A stretch of 64,000 bases of DNA from Coraliomargarita sp. (GTDB lineage Bacteria; Verrucomicrobiota; Verrucomicrobiia; Opitutales; UBA953), in the NCBI GenBank assembly GCA_024638885.1, contig JAHEJL010000003.1, positions 1-64,000 of the forward strand. Reading direction: 5' to 3'. The translations under genes and the position numbers were made by a program. The notes below the pieces were generated by a model. That model ran no database searches, had not been told where the DNA came from, and worked only from the letters and a program-made list of their open reading frames with translations. Below are positions 38,481 through 47,060 of this stretch, one piece after another (the stretch's first letter is position 1; the number at the start of each line of letters is the position of its first letter).

Positions 38481-38798
38481 TCAGCGGACGCCGAGCACCC
38501 ACGCGCGATAGGCGGGCGAAGCGTGGTCGGCGGCGAAGCTCAGCCACTGCGGCACGGCGTAAGGGTGGCGGGCGTGGACCCACGACTCGAGGTCGGCGCC
38601 CTTGCGCGCGGCGAACTTGAAGGTCACGCGGAACTCGTCCTCGCTCTCGGCCTTGCCCTCCCAGGTGTAGTGGGAGCGGATCGGGCCGTCGACCTGCGCG
38701 CAGGCGGCGAGCCCGGCGGCGACGGCGTCGGCCGCGAGACGGTCGGCTTCGTCGCGCGAGGGCAGGGTGGTCAGGGCGATGGCGACGGCCTCAGTCAT
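38481..38798 (-). CDS. cutA: divalent-cation tolerance protein CutA
   Basis: A 105-residue trimer-type CutA. It starts with a short beta strand (AIALTTLPSRDEADRLAADAVAAGLAAC), keeps the AACAQVDGPIRSHYTWEGK segment and ends with the HPYAVPQW motif typical of the family. It is structurally P-II-like; its role in metal tolerance is poorly defined. It overlaps the upstream LOG-family gene by 8 nt and lies 4 nt before the CPBP gene. Confidence 0.9.
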   Translation of the reverse strand: MTEAVAIALTTLPSRDEADRLAADAVAAGLAACAQVDGPIRSHYTWEGKAESEDEFRVTFKFAARKGADLESWVHARHPYAVPQWLSFAADHASPAYRAWVLGVR

Positions 38799-39651
38799 TC
38801 GGCTCGCTGTCGGGCTTGAGGTAGCGCTCGGTGATGATCTCGATCAGCATGTCGCGGGCCTCCGTGACGGAGTCGACATGGATGTAGAGGTCGCGGTCTT
38901 CGGGCGAGACCATGCCCCATTCCTGGAAGGCCTCGAAGTTCACGGCGTTCTTCCAGAAGGACGAACCGAAGAGCAGCACCGGGAACTGCTTCTTGGTCTT
39001 CTTCGTCTGGATGAGGGTGAGCATCTCGAAGAGCTCGTCCATCGTGCCGAAGCCGCCGGGGAAGGCGACGAGCGCCTTGGCGAGGTAGAGGAACCAGTAT
39101 TTGCGCACGAAGAAGTAGTGGAACTCGAGGTCCAGCTCCGGCGTGATGTAAGGGTTGTGCTCTTGCTCGAAGGGCAGGGCGATGCCGAGGCCGACCGAAC
39201 GGCCGCCGGCTTCGTGGGCGCCGCGGTTGGCGGCTTCCATGATGCCGGGTCCGCCGCCGGAGCAGACGAGGAAGCGCTGCCACTCGGGGAGGGTGAGCGA
39301 CCACTTGGTCATCTCGAAGGCGAGCGCGCGGCAGGCCTCGTAGTAGGCGGAGCTACGCAGGTCGATCTCGGCGACGCGCACGCGGTGGGCGCATTCGGCG
39401 TCGGAGCAGGTGCCGCTGGCGGCGAAGGCCTTGGCTTCCGCGAGGCGCTGGCGGGCGACGTCGGGGGGCAGGGTGCGCGCGGAACCGAACATCACGACGG
39501 TGTTGCGGACGCCGTATTTCTTGAAGCGCTGGTGGGGCTCGGTCATCTCCGTCAGCACGCGGATGCCGCGGGCCTGGGGGCTGGCCATGAACTCTGGGTT
39601 CAGGTAGGCCCGGGGCGGGGTGGGCCTAAGTTTGCCTTTTTCCGGGCTCAT
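38791..39651 (-). CDS. LOG-family (TIGR00730-type) nucleoside monophosphate phosphoribohydrolase
   Basis: A 286-residue Rossmann-like protein with GGGPGIMEAANRGAHEAGG and the signature PGGFGTMDELFE, the phosphate- and base-binding motifs of Lonely-Guy proteins. They release bases from nucleoside 5'-monophosphates. The length includes an N-terminal extension, as in the longer TIGR00730 group. The ATG at 39651 has a good GGGGGAGG Shine-Dalgarno 7 nt upstream; an in-frame reading from 39747 would run over the rpmH promoter region. Confidence 0.88.
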   Translation of the reverse strand: MSPEKGKLRPTPPRAYLNPEFMASPQARGIRVLTEMTEPHQRFKKYGVRNTVVMFGSARTLPPDVARQRLAEAKAFAASGTCSDAECAHRVRVAEIDLRSSAYYEACRALAFEMTKWSLTLPEWQRFLVCSGGGPGIMEAANRGAHEAGGRSVGLGIALPFEQEHNPYITPELDLEFHYFFVRKYWFLYLAKALVAFPGGFGTMDELFEMLTLIQTKKTKKQFPVLLFGSSFWKNAVNFEAFQEWGMVSPEDRDLYIHVDSVTEARDMLIEIITERYLKPDSEPND

Positions 39652-39745
39652 GCCCCATCCTCCCCCTCGGGAGGCCATCTGCCAAGCCGGGAAGCGTGGG
39701 GCTTGACACCCTCCGCGGGGTGCCCTTGGCTGTTCCTTTACAGCC

Positions 39746-39883
39746 ATGCAACCGACCTATCGCCCGTCCAAGATCGCCCGCGCCCGCAAGTGCGGTTTCC
39801 GCGCCCGTTCCAAGACCCCCGGTGGCCGTAAGGTCCTGGCCAAGCGCCGCGCCATCGGCCGCAAGCGCCTCGGCGCTTCCTAA
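39746..39883 (+). CDS. rpmH: 50S ribosomal protein L34
   Basis: A 45-residue, Arg/Lys-rich protein, [20 protein letters not shown] onward, ending KRLGAS. The TxxPS...RxHGFRxR-like start and the RxVLxxRRxxGRxxL core are those of L34, with a Cys in place of the usual His. It is followed 6 nt later by rnpA, the almost universal order. A perfect TTGACA lies at 39703-39708, but a good -10 is not evident. Confidence 0.95.
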   Translation: MQPTYRPSKIARARKCGFRARSKTPGGRKVLAKRRAIGRKRLGAS

Positions 39884-39889
39884 GCCCCC

Positions 39890-40252
39890 ATGCGTCTCCC
39901 GCGGGAGCGTCGAATTCGCGCCTCGGCCGAGTTCAATCGCCTCCGCCAAGAAGGCTCGCGACTCGATTGCGGGCCTTTTCTTTTGAATTTTCGCCGGACG
40001 GGTGAGGCGGGTCCGTCCCGTTTTGCGGTCATCGCGGCGAAGAAGAACCTGCCGTTGGCGGTCGACCGCAACCGGGCCAAGCGCCTGGCCCGCGAGCTGT
40101 TCCGCACCGACGAGGCCGCCTTCCCCTCCGGTTGGGAGGTCGTGCTGGTCATCCGCTCGGGCATGCTGAAGCGTTCGCTGGCCGAGCTCCGCAAGGTCTA
40201 CGCCGCGGCGGCCGCGCGCATCGTGGCCGCGAAGTCCGGTCCCGCCGCATGA
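39890..40252 (+). CDS. rnpA: ribonuclease P protein component
   Basis: A 120-residue basic protein starting LPRERRIRASAEFNRLRQEG, with the RNR-like motif VDRNRAKRLARELFR and the hydrophobic EVVLVIRSGM strand of RnpA. It assists the RNase P RNA in 5'-end maturation of tRNAs. It lies 6 nt after rpmH and overlaps yidD by 4 nt (ATGA). Confidence 0.95.
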   Translation: MRLPRERRIRASAEFNRLRQEGSRLDCGPFLLNFRRTGEAGPSRFAVIAAKKNLPLAVDRNRAKRLARELFRTDEAAFPSGWEVVLVIRSGMLKRSLAELRKVYAAAAARIVAAKSGPAA

Positions 40253-40500
40253 GCACGCCGCGCCCCTCCTTGCTGGCGAGCCTGGCGTTGGGCCTGGTGC
40301 GTTTCTACCAACGCTTCCTTTCGAAGCCGTTGCACCTGATCCCCGGTTCGGGCTGCCGCTATCACCCGACCTGCTCCTGCTACGCGGCCACGGCGCTCGC
40401 GCGTTTCGGTTTCTTCAAGGGCGGCTGGATGGGCTTCCGTCGGATCTGTCGCTGTCATCCGTGGGGCGGTTCGGGTGTCGACGAGGTGCCGGAACGGTGA
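40249..40500 (+). CDS. yidD: membrane protein insertion efficiency factor YidD
   Basis: An 83-residue protein with the YidD hallmark YQRFLSKPLHLIPGSGCRYHPTCSCYA followed by GGWMGFRRICRCHPWGGSGVD. It helps YidC insert membrane proteins. The ATG at 40249 overlaps the rnpA stop by 4 nt, giving the conserved rpmH-rnpA-yidD order. The usual next gene, yidC, does not follow; a terminator and an LTA-synthase-like gene do. Confidence 0.93.
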   Translation: MSTPRPSLLASLALGLVRFYQRFLSKPLHLIPGSGCRYHPTCSCYAATALARFGFFKGGWMGFRRICRCHPWGGSGVDEVPER

Positions 40501-40526
40501 AGCCCTCGGCGGGCCGCTTAATTGGC

Positions 40527-40547
40527 TCGCCCTGAGGGGGCGATTTT
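40527..40547 (+). terminator. terminator of the rpmH-rnpA-yidD operon
   Basis: TCGCCC (40527-40532) pairs with GGGCGA (40538-40543) around TGAGG, followed by TTTT at 40544-40547. It is 26 nt after the yidD stop and 15 nt before the next start. The stem is short (6 bp) but GC-rich. Confidence 0.6.
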
Positions 40548-40562
40548 CCGACTAATCACCTC

Positions 40563-42602
40563 GTGAAAACGCTGTTCTCGAGGGTCCTGGGTTCGCGTCA
40601 GGGAGGCACTCTGCTCCTGGCTTCCAGTTACGTCCTTCTCGGCACGCTCCTGCGCCTCGGCCTCCTCGTGGCCTCGGTCGGCGGCGTGTCCTGGGGCCTG
40701 CCGACGTTCGCGGCCCTCCTGGTGGGCCTGCTGTTCGATCTCTTCATGGCGTGGTTCCTGACCTTGCCGATGGGGCTGCTGAGTTCCCTCTGGCCGGCGT
40801 CCTGGTCCGCTTCCCGCTGGCTGCGCCTGCCGCTCCGCGCGGCCTGGATCTTCGGCGCGTTCCTGTTCACGTTCTGGAAGATCTCGGAGATCCTCTTCTG
40901 GGAAGAATTCGGCGTCCGCTTCAACTTCATCGCGGTCGACTACCTCGTCTACACGACCGAGGTGGTGAAGAACATCAAGGAGTCCTATAACCTCCCGCTG
41001 ATCATCGCGATCGTGCTCGCGGTCGCGACAGGTCTCTTCCTGCTTTGGCGCCGTCTCGGTTTCGTCCGCCGCTGGGAAGAGGGCGCCGCCGCCGACGTCA
41101 CCCCGCGCTGGCGCAACTTCGCCGCGCTCCTCGCGCCGCTCCTCGCCATCCTGCTCGTCGCCTACTTCGTCGGCCGCCGCGACCTCAAGGCCGCTTCGAC
41201 CGCCCATACGTCCGTCGGCGAACGCCTCACCGCCGGCCTCCGCCACATGGGCGACCCGCAGCCGGGCTGGGACAACAGCTACGATACCGAACTCGCGAAG
41301 AACGGCGAATACGCCTTCCTAGCGGCCTTCTGGGCCAACCAGCTCGAGTGGAAGCGCTTCTATCCCTCGCGCCCCGACGCCGTCGCCCAGCTCCGCGCGA
41401 CCCTGCTCGCCCAGGGCGGCGCCCCCGCCGGCGCCGACCTCAACGACATCACCCGCCGGATCAAGCCGACCGGCCGCCATGACGCCCGCCGCCTCAACGT
41501 GATCCAGATCACGGTCGAGAGCCTGAGCGCGGAGTTCCTCGGCTGCTACGGCTCGCCGGACTACGCCGCGAAGAACCTGACGCCCAACCTCGACCGGATC
41601 TCCCGCGAGTCGCTCTGGTTCTCCCGTTGCTACGCCGGCGGCACGCGGACGGTCCGCGGCATGGAAGCCCTGACGCTTTCGATCCCGCCCATCCCGGGCC
41701 AGTCCGTCCTGCGCCGCAAGGGTTGCGAAGACCTCACGACGCTCGGTTCCGTCCTGCGCCCGCAGGGCTACGATACCGCCTTCATCTACGGCGGCGACGG
41801 CTTCTTCGACAACATGAACTACTTCTTCGGGGCCAACGGCTACCGGGTGGTGGACCTCCCGCGCCAGGAAGCCGCCGGCAAGAAGGCGACCTTCGGCAAC
41901 GCCTGGGGCGCCTGCGACGAAGACGCGTTCTCCTGGTCCCTCGACGAGGCCGACAAGGCCTACGCGGCGGGCAAGCCGTTCCACCATTTCGTGATGACGA
42001 CCTCGAACCACCGCCCCTACACGTGGCCGGCGGGCAAGATCGACCCGAAGCTGGTGGATCGCGAGGGCGGGGTGGCGTATACCGACTACGCGATCGGCGC
42101 CTTCCTCAAGGCCGCCCAGGCCAAGCCTTGGTTCAAGGACACGGTCTTCGTCATCGTCGCCGACCATTGCGCCTCCGTCGCCGGCAAGCGTGAGCTCGAG
42201 ATCCGCAAGTATGAGATCCCGCTCTTCATCTGGTCGCCCGGCAACATCGAGCCCCGCAAGTTCGACACGATGATGAGCCAGATCGATACCGCGCCCACCG
42301 TGCTCGGCCTGCTTGGCGTCGACTACCTCTCCCGGTTCGTCGGCAACGACGCCCTCAGCCCTTCCTTCCGCCCGCGCGCCTTCATCAGCAACTACCAGAA
42401 GGTCGCCGTGCTGCGTCCGGACGGCCTGCTGACGGTCCTCAAGCCGGTGCGCCAGGCGGTGCAATACAAGGCCGACCTCGCCACGGGCGCGCTGACGCCG
42501 GTCGCCGCCCCTGACACGGCCGCGGTGGACGAGGCGATCATCCATTACCAAGGCACCGACGACCTCTTCAACCATGGCGGCCTCCAGAATCCCGTCCGTT
42601 GA
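40563..42602 (+). CDS. LTA-synthase-like membrane phosphoglycerol/phosphoethanolamine-type transferase
   Basis: A 679-residue protein with five N-terminal membrane helices (residues 15-175) and a large extracytoplasmic alkaline-phosphatase-fold domain. The motif NVIQITVESLSAEFLGCYG supplies the first metal ligands, GGTRTVRGMEALTLS has the nucleophile Thr, and IVADHCAS gives the late metal site. This family moves phosphoglycerol or similar groups onto glycans or lipids outside the membrane. The start is a GTG. It overlaps the PAP2 phosphatase gene by 29 nt, which suggests a coupled lipid-recycling step (inference). Confidence 0.88.
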   Translation: MKTLFSRVLGSRQGGTLLLASSYVLLGTLLRLGLLVASVGGVSWGLPTFAALLVGLLFDLFMAWFLTLPMGLLSSLWPASWSASRWLRLPLRAAWIFGAFLFTFWKISEILFWEEFGVRFNFIAVDYLVYTTEVVKNIKESYNLPLIIAIVLAVATGLFLLWRRLGFVRRWEEGAAADVTPRWRNFAALLAPLLAILLVAYFVGRRDLKAASTAHTSVGERLTAGLRHMGDPQPGWDNSYDTELAKNGEYAFLAAFWANQLEWKRFYPSRPDAVAQLRATLLAQGGAPAGADLNDITRRIKPTGRHDARRLNVIQITVESLSAEFLGCYGSPDYAAKNLTPNLDRISRESLWFSRCYAGGTRTVRGMEALTLSIPPIPGQSVLRRKGCEDLTTLGSVLRPQGYDTAFIYGGDGFFDNMNYFFGANGYRVVDLPRQEAAGKKATFGNAWGACDEDAFSWSLDEADKAYAAGKPFHHFVMTTSNHRPYTWPAGKIDPKLVDREGGVAYTDYAIGAFLKAAQAKPWFKDTVFVIVADHCASVAGKRELEIRKYEIPLFIWSPGNIEPRKFDTMMSQIDTAPTVLGLLGVDYLSRFVGNDALSPSFRPRAFISNYQKVAVLRPDGLLTVLKPVRQAVQYKADLATGALTPVAAPDTAAVDEAIIHYQGTDDLFNHGGLQNPVR

Positions 42603-43263
42603 GCGCGGTTCGCTGCTCGCGCCCGTCCTGACGGTCGGCGCGATCACGCTCTTCTTCGGCGTGCCGGGCTTCGGCGGCGAGGCGGTGGACCTCTGGTGCC
42701 AGCGTCTCTTCTGGGATGGCCACGCTTGGCTGATCCCGCACGAGCATAAGCTCGGCCTCGCGCTGGCTTATGACGGGCCGAAGGCGCTCATCATCCTCTG
42801 GGCGGTGACGCTCATCTTCGCCGCGATCTTCGCGCGGCGCTACCGGGTGCGCGCGCTCTACCTGCTCGCCTGCCTCGCGGTCGTGTCCGTCGTCGCCACG
42901 CAGCTGCGCGCCGTGACCGGCATGGCCACCCCGCTCGAGCTCAAGGCCTTCGGCGGCGTCCATGACCACCTGCTGCTCTTCCAGCCGAAGCCGGCCGGCT
43001 ATCCCAGCCACGCGTTCCCCGCCGGTCATGCCAGCGGCGGCTTCGCCTTGCTCGGCCTTTATTGGGTGCTCGCCGAACGCCGCTGGCGCGGCCTCGCGCT
43101 CGGCTTAGGCGTCGGTTGCTGGATGGGCTTCTACCAGGTCGCCCGCGGCGAGCACTTCCTCTCGCACACGCTCGCCACCGCCGCCTTGGCGTGGCTGCTG
43201 TGCGCCGGCCTGGCGCTCGTCCTGCGCGATCCGCTGGACCGCGAGGTCAGTTCGTCCAGTTGA
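42574..43263 (+). CDS. PAP2-family membrane phosphatase
   Basis: A 229-residue protein with about six helices and the PAP2 motifs FPAGHASGG and ARGEHFLSHTL. It should remove phosphate from a lipid such as phosphatidate or undecaprenyl diphosphate. It overlaps the LTA-synthase-like gene by 29 nt at its start and the opposite-strand pseudopilin gene by 17 nt at its end. The pairing implies that it recycles a lipid product of the transferase; this is an inference. Confidence 0.87.
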   Translation: MAASRIPSVERGSLLAPVLTVGAITLFFGVPGFGGEAVDLWCQRLFWDGHAWLIPHEHKLGLALAYDGPKALIILWAVTLIFAAIFARRYRVRALYLLACLAVVSVVATQLRAVTGMATPLELKAFGGVHDHLLLFQPKPAGYPSHAFPAGHASGGFALLGLYWVLAERRWRGLALGLGVGCWMGFYQVARGEHFLSHTLATAALAWLLCAGLALVLRDPLDREVSSSS

Positions 43264-43987
43264 CGATGTTGTCGGCGCGGAACGGGCCCGTGTTGCCGGT
43301 GTCTTCGTCGAAATAGGTCGTCGGGACGATGCCCGAGCGGGACATCGTGGTGCCGCCGGAAGCGGCCGGATCCCAGTATTCGCCGAGGGGCAGGATCTCG
43401 CCGTCCACGAGGGCCGGCGCATACTTGGCGGCGGCGGAGACGAACAGGAAGTTCGGGGACTTCCAGTCGTTGTATTTGCCGGCGACCAGGATGCGGTAGC
43501 GGTAGTCGTAAGGATTGCCCCAGGCGTCGACGAACTCGCGGCAGGCGGCGTTGTTGCCGCGCCAGTCGTTGGCCGACATCTGCGTGTTGTCGTTGGTGTT
43601 GATCTCGCCGATGTTCAGGAAGCTGCGCATCTGGCGGCCGGCGCTGCCGGTGGGCAGGGAGGCGTCATCGTAGTCGAGCAGGGTGGGCAGGCCGCCCGGC
43701 GTGGTGACGCGGATGAGGCGGCGGCCGATCAGCTGGTCGAGCAGGTCGCGACGGAAACGGTCGTCGGCCCCGGTCTGGGAGCAGGGGAAGTCGCCGTAGG
43801 CCTTGCGGTAGCTCTGGCAGGCCATGGCGATGGCCTGCATGTCGCCGCGGGACTTGGACTTGTTGCGGCTGTTGTTGGCGGCGCGGAAGAGGCCGAAGGT
43901 GATCGCGGACAGGATGCCGATGATCGAGATGACGACCAGGAGCTCGATCAGGGTGAAGCCGGAGCGGCGGGCGGAGGGGCGGCGCAT
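43247..43987 (-). CDS. type II secretion/type IV pilin-like pseudopilin
   Basis: A 246-residue protein with the prepilin signature GFTLIELLVVISIIGILSA near residues 10-28 (cleavage before Phe, Glu+5 present) and a globular C-terminal domain with DAWGNPYDYRYRI, like GspG-type pseudopilins. It would be processed by a prepilin peptidase and assembled in a secretion or pilus system. No secretion genes adjoin it. It is 10 nt downstream of the MazG-like gene. Confidence 0.87.
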   Translation of the reverse strand: MRRPSARRSGFTLIELLVVISIIGILSAITFGLFRAANNSRNKSKSRGDMQAIAMACQSYRKAYGDFPCSQTGADDRFRRDLLDQLIGRRLIRVTTPGGLPTLLDYDDASLPTGSAGRQMRSFLNIGEINTNDNTQMSANDWRGNNAACREFVDAWGNPYDYRYRILVAGKYNDWKSPNFLFVSAAAKYAPALVDGEILPLGEYWDPAASGGTTMSRSGIVPTTYFDEDTGNTGPFRADNIVNWTN

Positions 43988-43997
43988 GGGGAGGGGC

Positions 43998-44372
43998 TCA
44001 GATGTGGCGGGAGTCGTTCTCGTCCTTCTTGACGTAGCCGGAGTCCTGACGCTGGTGGTTCACGGCGTTCTTCTTCAGGTAGGCCTGGTAGACGTCGTCG
44101 GCGGACATGCCGAGGACCTGGGCGATGGAGATCAGGAAGTGGAAGAGGTCGATGACCTCGACCTTGGCGTTCTGCTCGTCGAACTTCTGGTACTTGGCCC
44201 ACCACTTCCAGGGCACGGAGTCGGTCAGCTCGGCCATCTCCTGCTGCATGGCGCGGAGGTAGTTGAGGACCCATTTGATCTTTTCTTCCTCGGTCATGCC
44301 GGCGGTTTCGACGCCGATGCGCTTGTTGAGCGCCTGCTGCATCTGGAAGATTTCTTCGAGCTTGTCGGACAT
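43998..44372 (-). CDS. all-alpha NTP pyrophosphohydrolase, dimeric dUTPase/MazG-like
   Basis: A 124-residue helical protein. QQEMAELTD (residues 43-51, ExxE) and EVIDLFHFLIS (72-82, ExxD) form the metal-binding pattern of dimeric dUTPase and MazG-type enzymes, which hydrolyse dUTP or other NTPs to the monophosphate. The ATG at 44372 (MSDKLEEIF) is the true start; the long in-frame extension upstream is antisense to the U32 peptidase and isomerase genes. It sits just upstream of the pseudopilin gene. Confidence 0.87.
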   Translation of the reverse strand: MSDKLEEIFQMQQALNKRIGVETAGMTEEEKIKWVLNYLRAMQQEMAELTDSVPWKWWAKYQKFDEQNAKVEVIDLFHFLISIAQVLGMSADDVYQAYLKKNAVNHQRQDSGYVKKDENDSRHI

Positions 44373-44486
44373 GGGTTCGATTAGGGCGGGAAGCCCGCCC
44401 CGGGGCAATCCCGGAAGCGCCGGCCGGCCGGTCCGGGGGTCGAATTGCTCTTTGCAGGGAAGGGCGGACTGTGCCTTCCTGTCCTC

Positions 44487-47015
44487 GTGTCCGCCACCAG
44501 CCTCCTCGCTCCTCTTCGCAAACCGGAAGTCCTCGCCCCGGCCGGGGAGTGGGATTGCGCCCGCGCGGCGGTCGAGAACGGCGCCGATGCCATCTTCTTC
44601 GGCGTCGGCCGCTTCAACGCCCGCGTCCGGGCCAAGAACTTCGAGGAAGCCGACCTGCCCGAGCTCATGGCCTACCTGCACGGCCGCGGGGTGAAGGGTT
44701 ACGTGACGTTCAACACCCTCATCTTCCCGGACGAACTGGCCGAAGCCGCCCGCACGCTCCGCTCGATCATCGCCGCCGGCGTCGACGCCGCCATCGTGCA
44801 GGATCCCGGCATCTGTCGCCTCATCCGCCGCATCTCGCCCGATTTCCCGATCCACGCCTCGACGCAGATGACGGTGACGAGTGCCGCCGGCGTCGATTAT
44901 GCCCGCGGTCTCGGCGCCTCCTTGGCGGTCCTCGGCCGCGAGGTCTCGATCCCGGAGATGCAGAAGCTGCAGTCCGAGCAGGCTGCCAAGGGCGCGCCGC
45001 TCGACCTGGAAGTCTTCGTGCACGGCGCGCTCTGCGTCGCCTACTCCGGCCAGTGCCTGACCAGCGAATCCCTCGGCGGCCGCTCGGCCAACCGCGGCGA
45101 ATGCGCCCAGGCCTGCCGTCTGCCTTACGAACTCGTGGTCGATGGCGTCGTCCGCGACCTCGGCGACAAGGCCTACCTGCTTTCGCCGCAGGACCTCGCG
45201 GGCATCGAGGTCGTCCCGGACCTGATCCGCGCCGGCATCCGTTCCCTGAAGATCGAAGGCCGCCTGAAGTCCCCGGAATACGTCGCCGCCATCACGAAGG
45301 CCTACCGTCGCGCGGTGGACGCCGCGTGGGACGCGTTCGCGAAGGGCGCCGACGCCGATCGCGCCGCCCTGCAGGTCCGCCAGGAAGAGGACTACGCGAT
45401 GCAGATGACGTTCTCGCGCGGCCTCCATACGGGCTGGCTCCGCGGCATCGACAACCAGCACCTCGTCCATGCCCGCTTCGGCAAGAAGCGCGGCGCCTAC
45501 CTCGGCACGGTCGTCGACGTCGCCACGAACGGCGTGACGATGCGCCTCGAAGGCCCCCTCAAACCCGGCGACGGCGTGGTCTTCGACCAAGGCAAGCCGG
45601 CCGAACGCGAGCAGGGCGGCTTCGTCCACGGCCTCGAGCCCGCCCGCGGCGGCCTGACGTTCATCCGCTTCGGCCGCGAAGACGTCGATTGGTCGCAGGT
45701 GAAGCCCGGCGCGATCCTCTGGAAGACCAAGGACCAGGAACTCGACAAGCGTCTGCACGATTCCTGGGACCGCGAGAAGGCCAATTACCGCCGCCCGCTC
45801 CATGCCAAGGTCATCGGCCGTCTCGGCCAGCCCCTGCGCGTCGAATTCAACGACGGCGAAGGCCATGTCGTCGCCGGCGAGACCGCGATGCCTTGCGCCG
45901 CCGCCGAGAAGCGTCCGATGGACGTGACGACCTTGCGCGATCAGCTCGGCCGCCTCGGCGACACGGGCTTCGAACTCGGCGAGCTGCAGGCCGACCTCGA
46001 AGGCGCCCTCATCATCCCCGTCAGCGAGCTGAACCGCCTGCGCCGCGACCTCGCGGACCAGGTCGCCAAGCTCCGCAGCCAGCCCCTCCGCTGGACCTTG
46101 CTGCCTTACGAGGAAGCGGCGACGAAGGTCGCCGCCTTCGAGCCAAGGCGTCCGGGCGAAGCCGAGATCGTCGTCGTCATCCGCGAGCCCGAACAGCTCG
46201 AGCCGGCCTTGGCCAGCGGCGCCCGCGTCATCTACGCGGAATACGAGGACCCGAAGAAATTCCGCGCCGCGGTCGCCCGCGTCCGCGCCTATGAGCAGGA
46301 AGCCGGCCGCAAGGTCGAGTTCTGGGCCATGGGCCCGCGCATCCATAAGCAGGGCGAGGAACGCGTCAGCGAGATCGTGCTCTCCTGCGAGGCCGACGGC
46401 TACCTCGTCCGCAACCACGAGAACCTGCGCGCCTTCAAGGGCAAGCGCCTCCGCGGCGACTTCTCCCTCAACGTCGCCAACGGTCTGACCGCCGAGTGGC
46501 TCATGCGCGAGCATGCCCTCGAGGGCCTGACGGCCTCCTATGACCTCAACTCCGAGCAGGTCACCGCGCTCTTCCAATCGGCCCCGCCCGAATGGTTCGA
46601 GGTCACGATCCACCAGCACATGCCGATGTTCCACATGGAGCACTGCGTGTTCTGCACCTTCCTCTCGAAGGGCAAGGATTACCGCGACTGCGGCCGTCCG
46701 TGCGAGAAGCACCGCGTCAAGCTGCGCGACCGCGTCGGCGCCGAGCATATCCTCAAGGCCGACGCCGGCTGCCGGAACACGCTCTTCAATTCGCGCGCCC
46801 AGACCGGCGCCGAATACGTCACCCAGCTCCTCGCCCTCGGCGTCCGTCGCTTCCGCGTCGAGTTCGTCGACGAGGACGCCTCGACGGTCACGCGTACGCT
46901 CGAGAAGTATCAGGCCCTGCTGAAGGGCGACATCGACGGCACCGCCCTCTGGAACGACCTCAAGGTCCTCAATCAGCTCGGCGTCACGCGCGGCACGATG
47001 AGGGTAAGGCTTTAG
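44487..47015 (+). CDS. U32-family peptidase (collagenase-like, DUF3656-containing)
   Basis: About 842 residues. The N-terminal half has the U32 pattern KPEVLAPAGEWDCARAAVENGADAIFFG, FVHGALCVAYSGQC and RGECAQACRLPYEL, with several conserved Cys. The C-terminal half has the extra domain of long U32 proteins, with a second Cys-rich zone near CVFCTFLS and CGRPCEKHRV. Related proteins act in tRNA or ubiquinone hydroxylation or in peptide degradation; which applies here is unclear. A GTG at 44487 (MSATSLLAPL) is taken as start; a TTG at 44445 is the alternative. Confidence 0.87.
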   Translation: MSATSLLAPLRKPEVLAPAGEWDCARAAVENGADAIFFGVGRFNARVRAKNFEEADLPELMAYLHGRGVKGYVTFNTLIFPDELAEAARTLRSIIAAGVDAAIVQDPGICRLIRRISPDFPIHASTQMTVTSAAGVDYARGLGASLAVLGREVSIPEMQKLQSEQAAKGAPLDLEVFVHGALCVAYSGQCLTSESLGGRSANRGECAQACRLPYELVVDGVVRDLGDKAYLLSPQDLAGIEVVPDLIRAGIRSLKIEGRLKSPEYVAAITKAYRRAVDAAWDAFAKGADADRAALQVRQEEDYAMQMTFSRGLHTGWLRGIDNQHLVHARFGKKRGAYLGTVVDVATNGVTMRLEGPLKPGDGVVFDQGKPAEREQGGFVHGLEPARGGLTFIRFGREDVDWSQVKPGAILWKTKDQELDKRLHDSWDREKANYRRPLHAKVIGRLGQPLRVEFNDGEGHVVAGETAMPCAAAEKRPMDVTTLRDQLGRLGDTGFELGELQADLEGALIIPVSELNRLRRDLADQVAKLRSQPLRWTLLPYEEAATKVAAFEPRRPGEAEIVVVIREPEQLEPALASGARVIYAEYEDPKKFRAAVARVRAYEQEAGRKVEFWAMGPRIHKQGEERVSEIVLSCEADGYLVRNHENLRAFKGKRLRGDFSLNVANGLTAEWLMREHALEGLTASYDLNSEQVTALFQSAPPEWFEVTIHQHMPMFHMEHCVFCTFLSKGKDYRDCGRPCEKHRVKLRDRVGAEHILKADAGCRNTLFNSRAQTGAEYVTQLLALGVRRFRVEFVDEDASTVTRTLEKYQALLKGDIDGTALWNDLKVLNQLGVTRGTMRVRL

Positions 47016-47060
47016 TCGCTTGGCGTTTGACCAGGCTCGGGGGGAGGTCAGCGTTTCCGG

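Noticed and set aside
39703..39731. TTGACA upstream of rpmH as a full promoter
   Set aside because: The -35 is perfect, but no acceptable -10 lies at 16-18 nt; left as a remark in the rpmH entry.
44374..44390. GGTTCGATT, resembling a tRNA T-loop
   Set aside because: The flanking bases do not pair as a T-stem, and no acceptor or anticodon arms are present.
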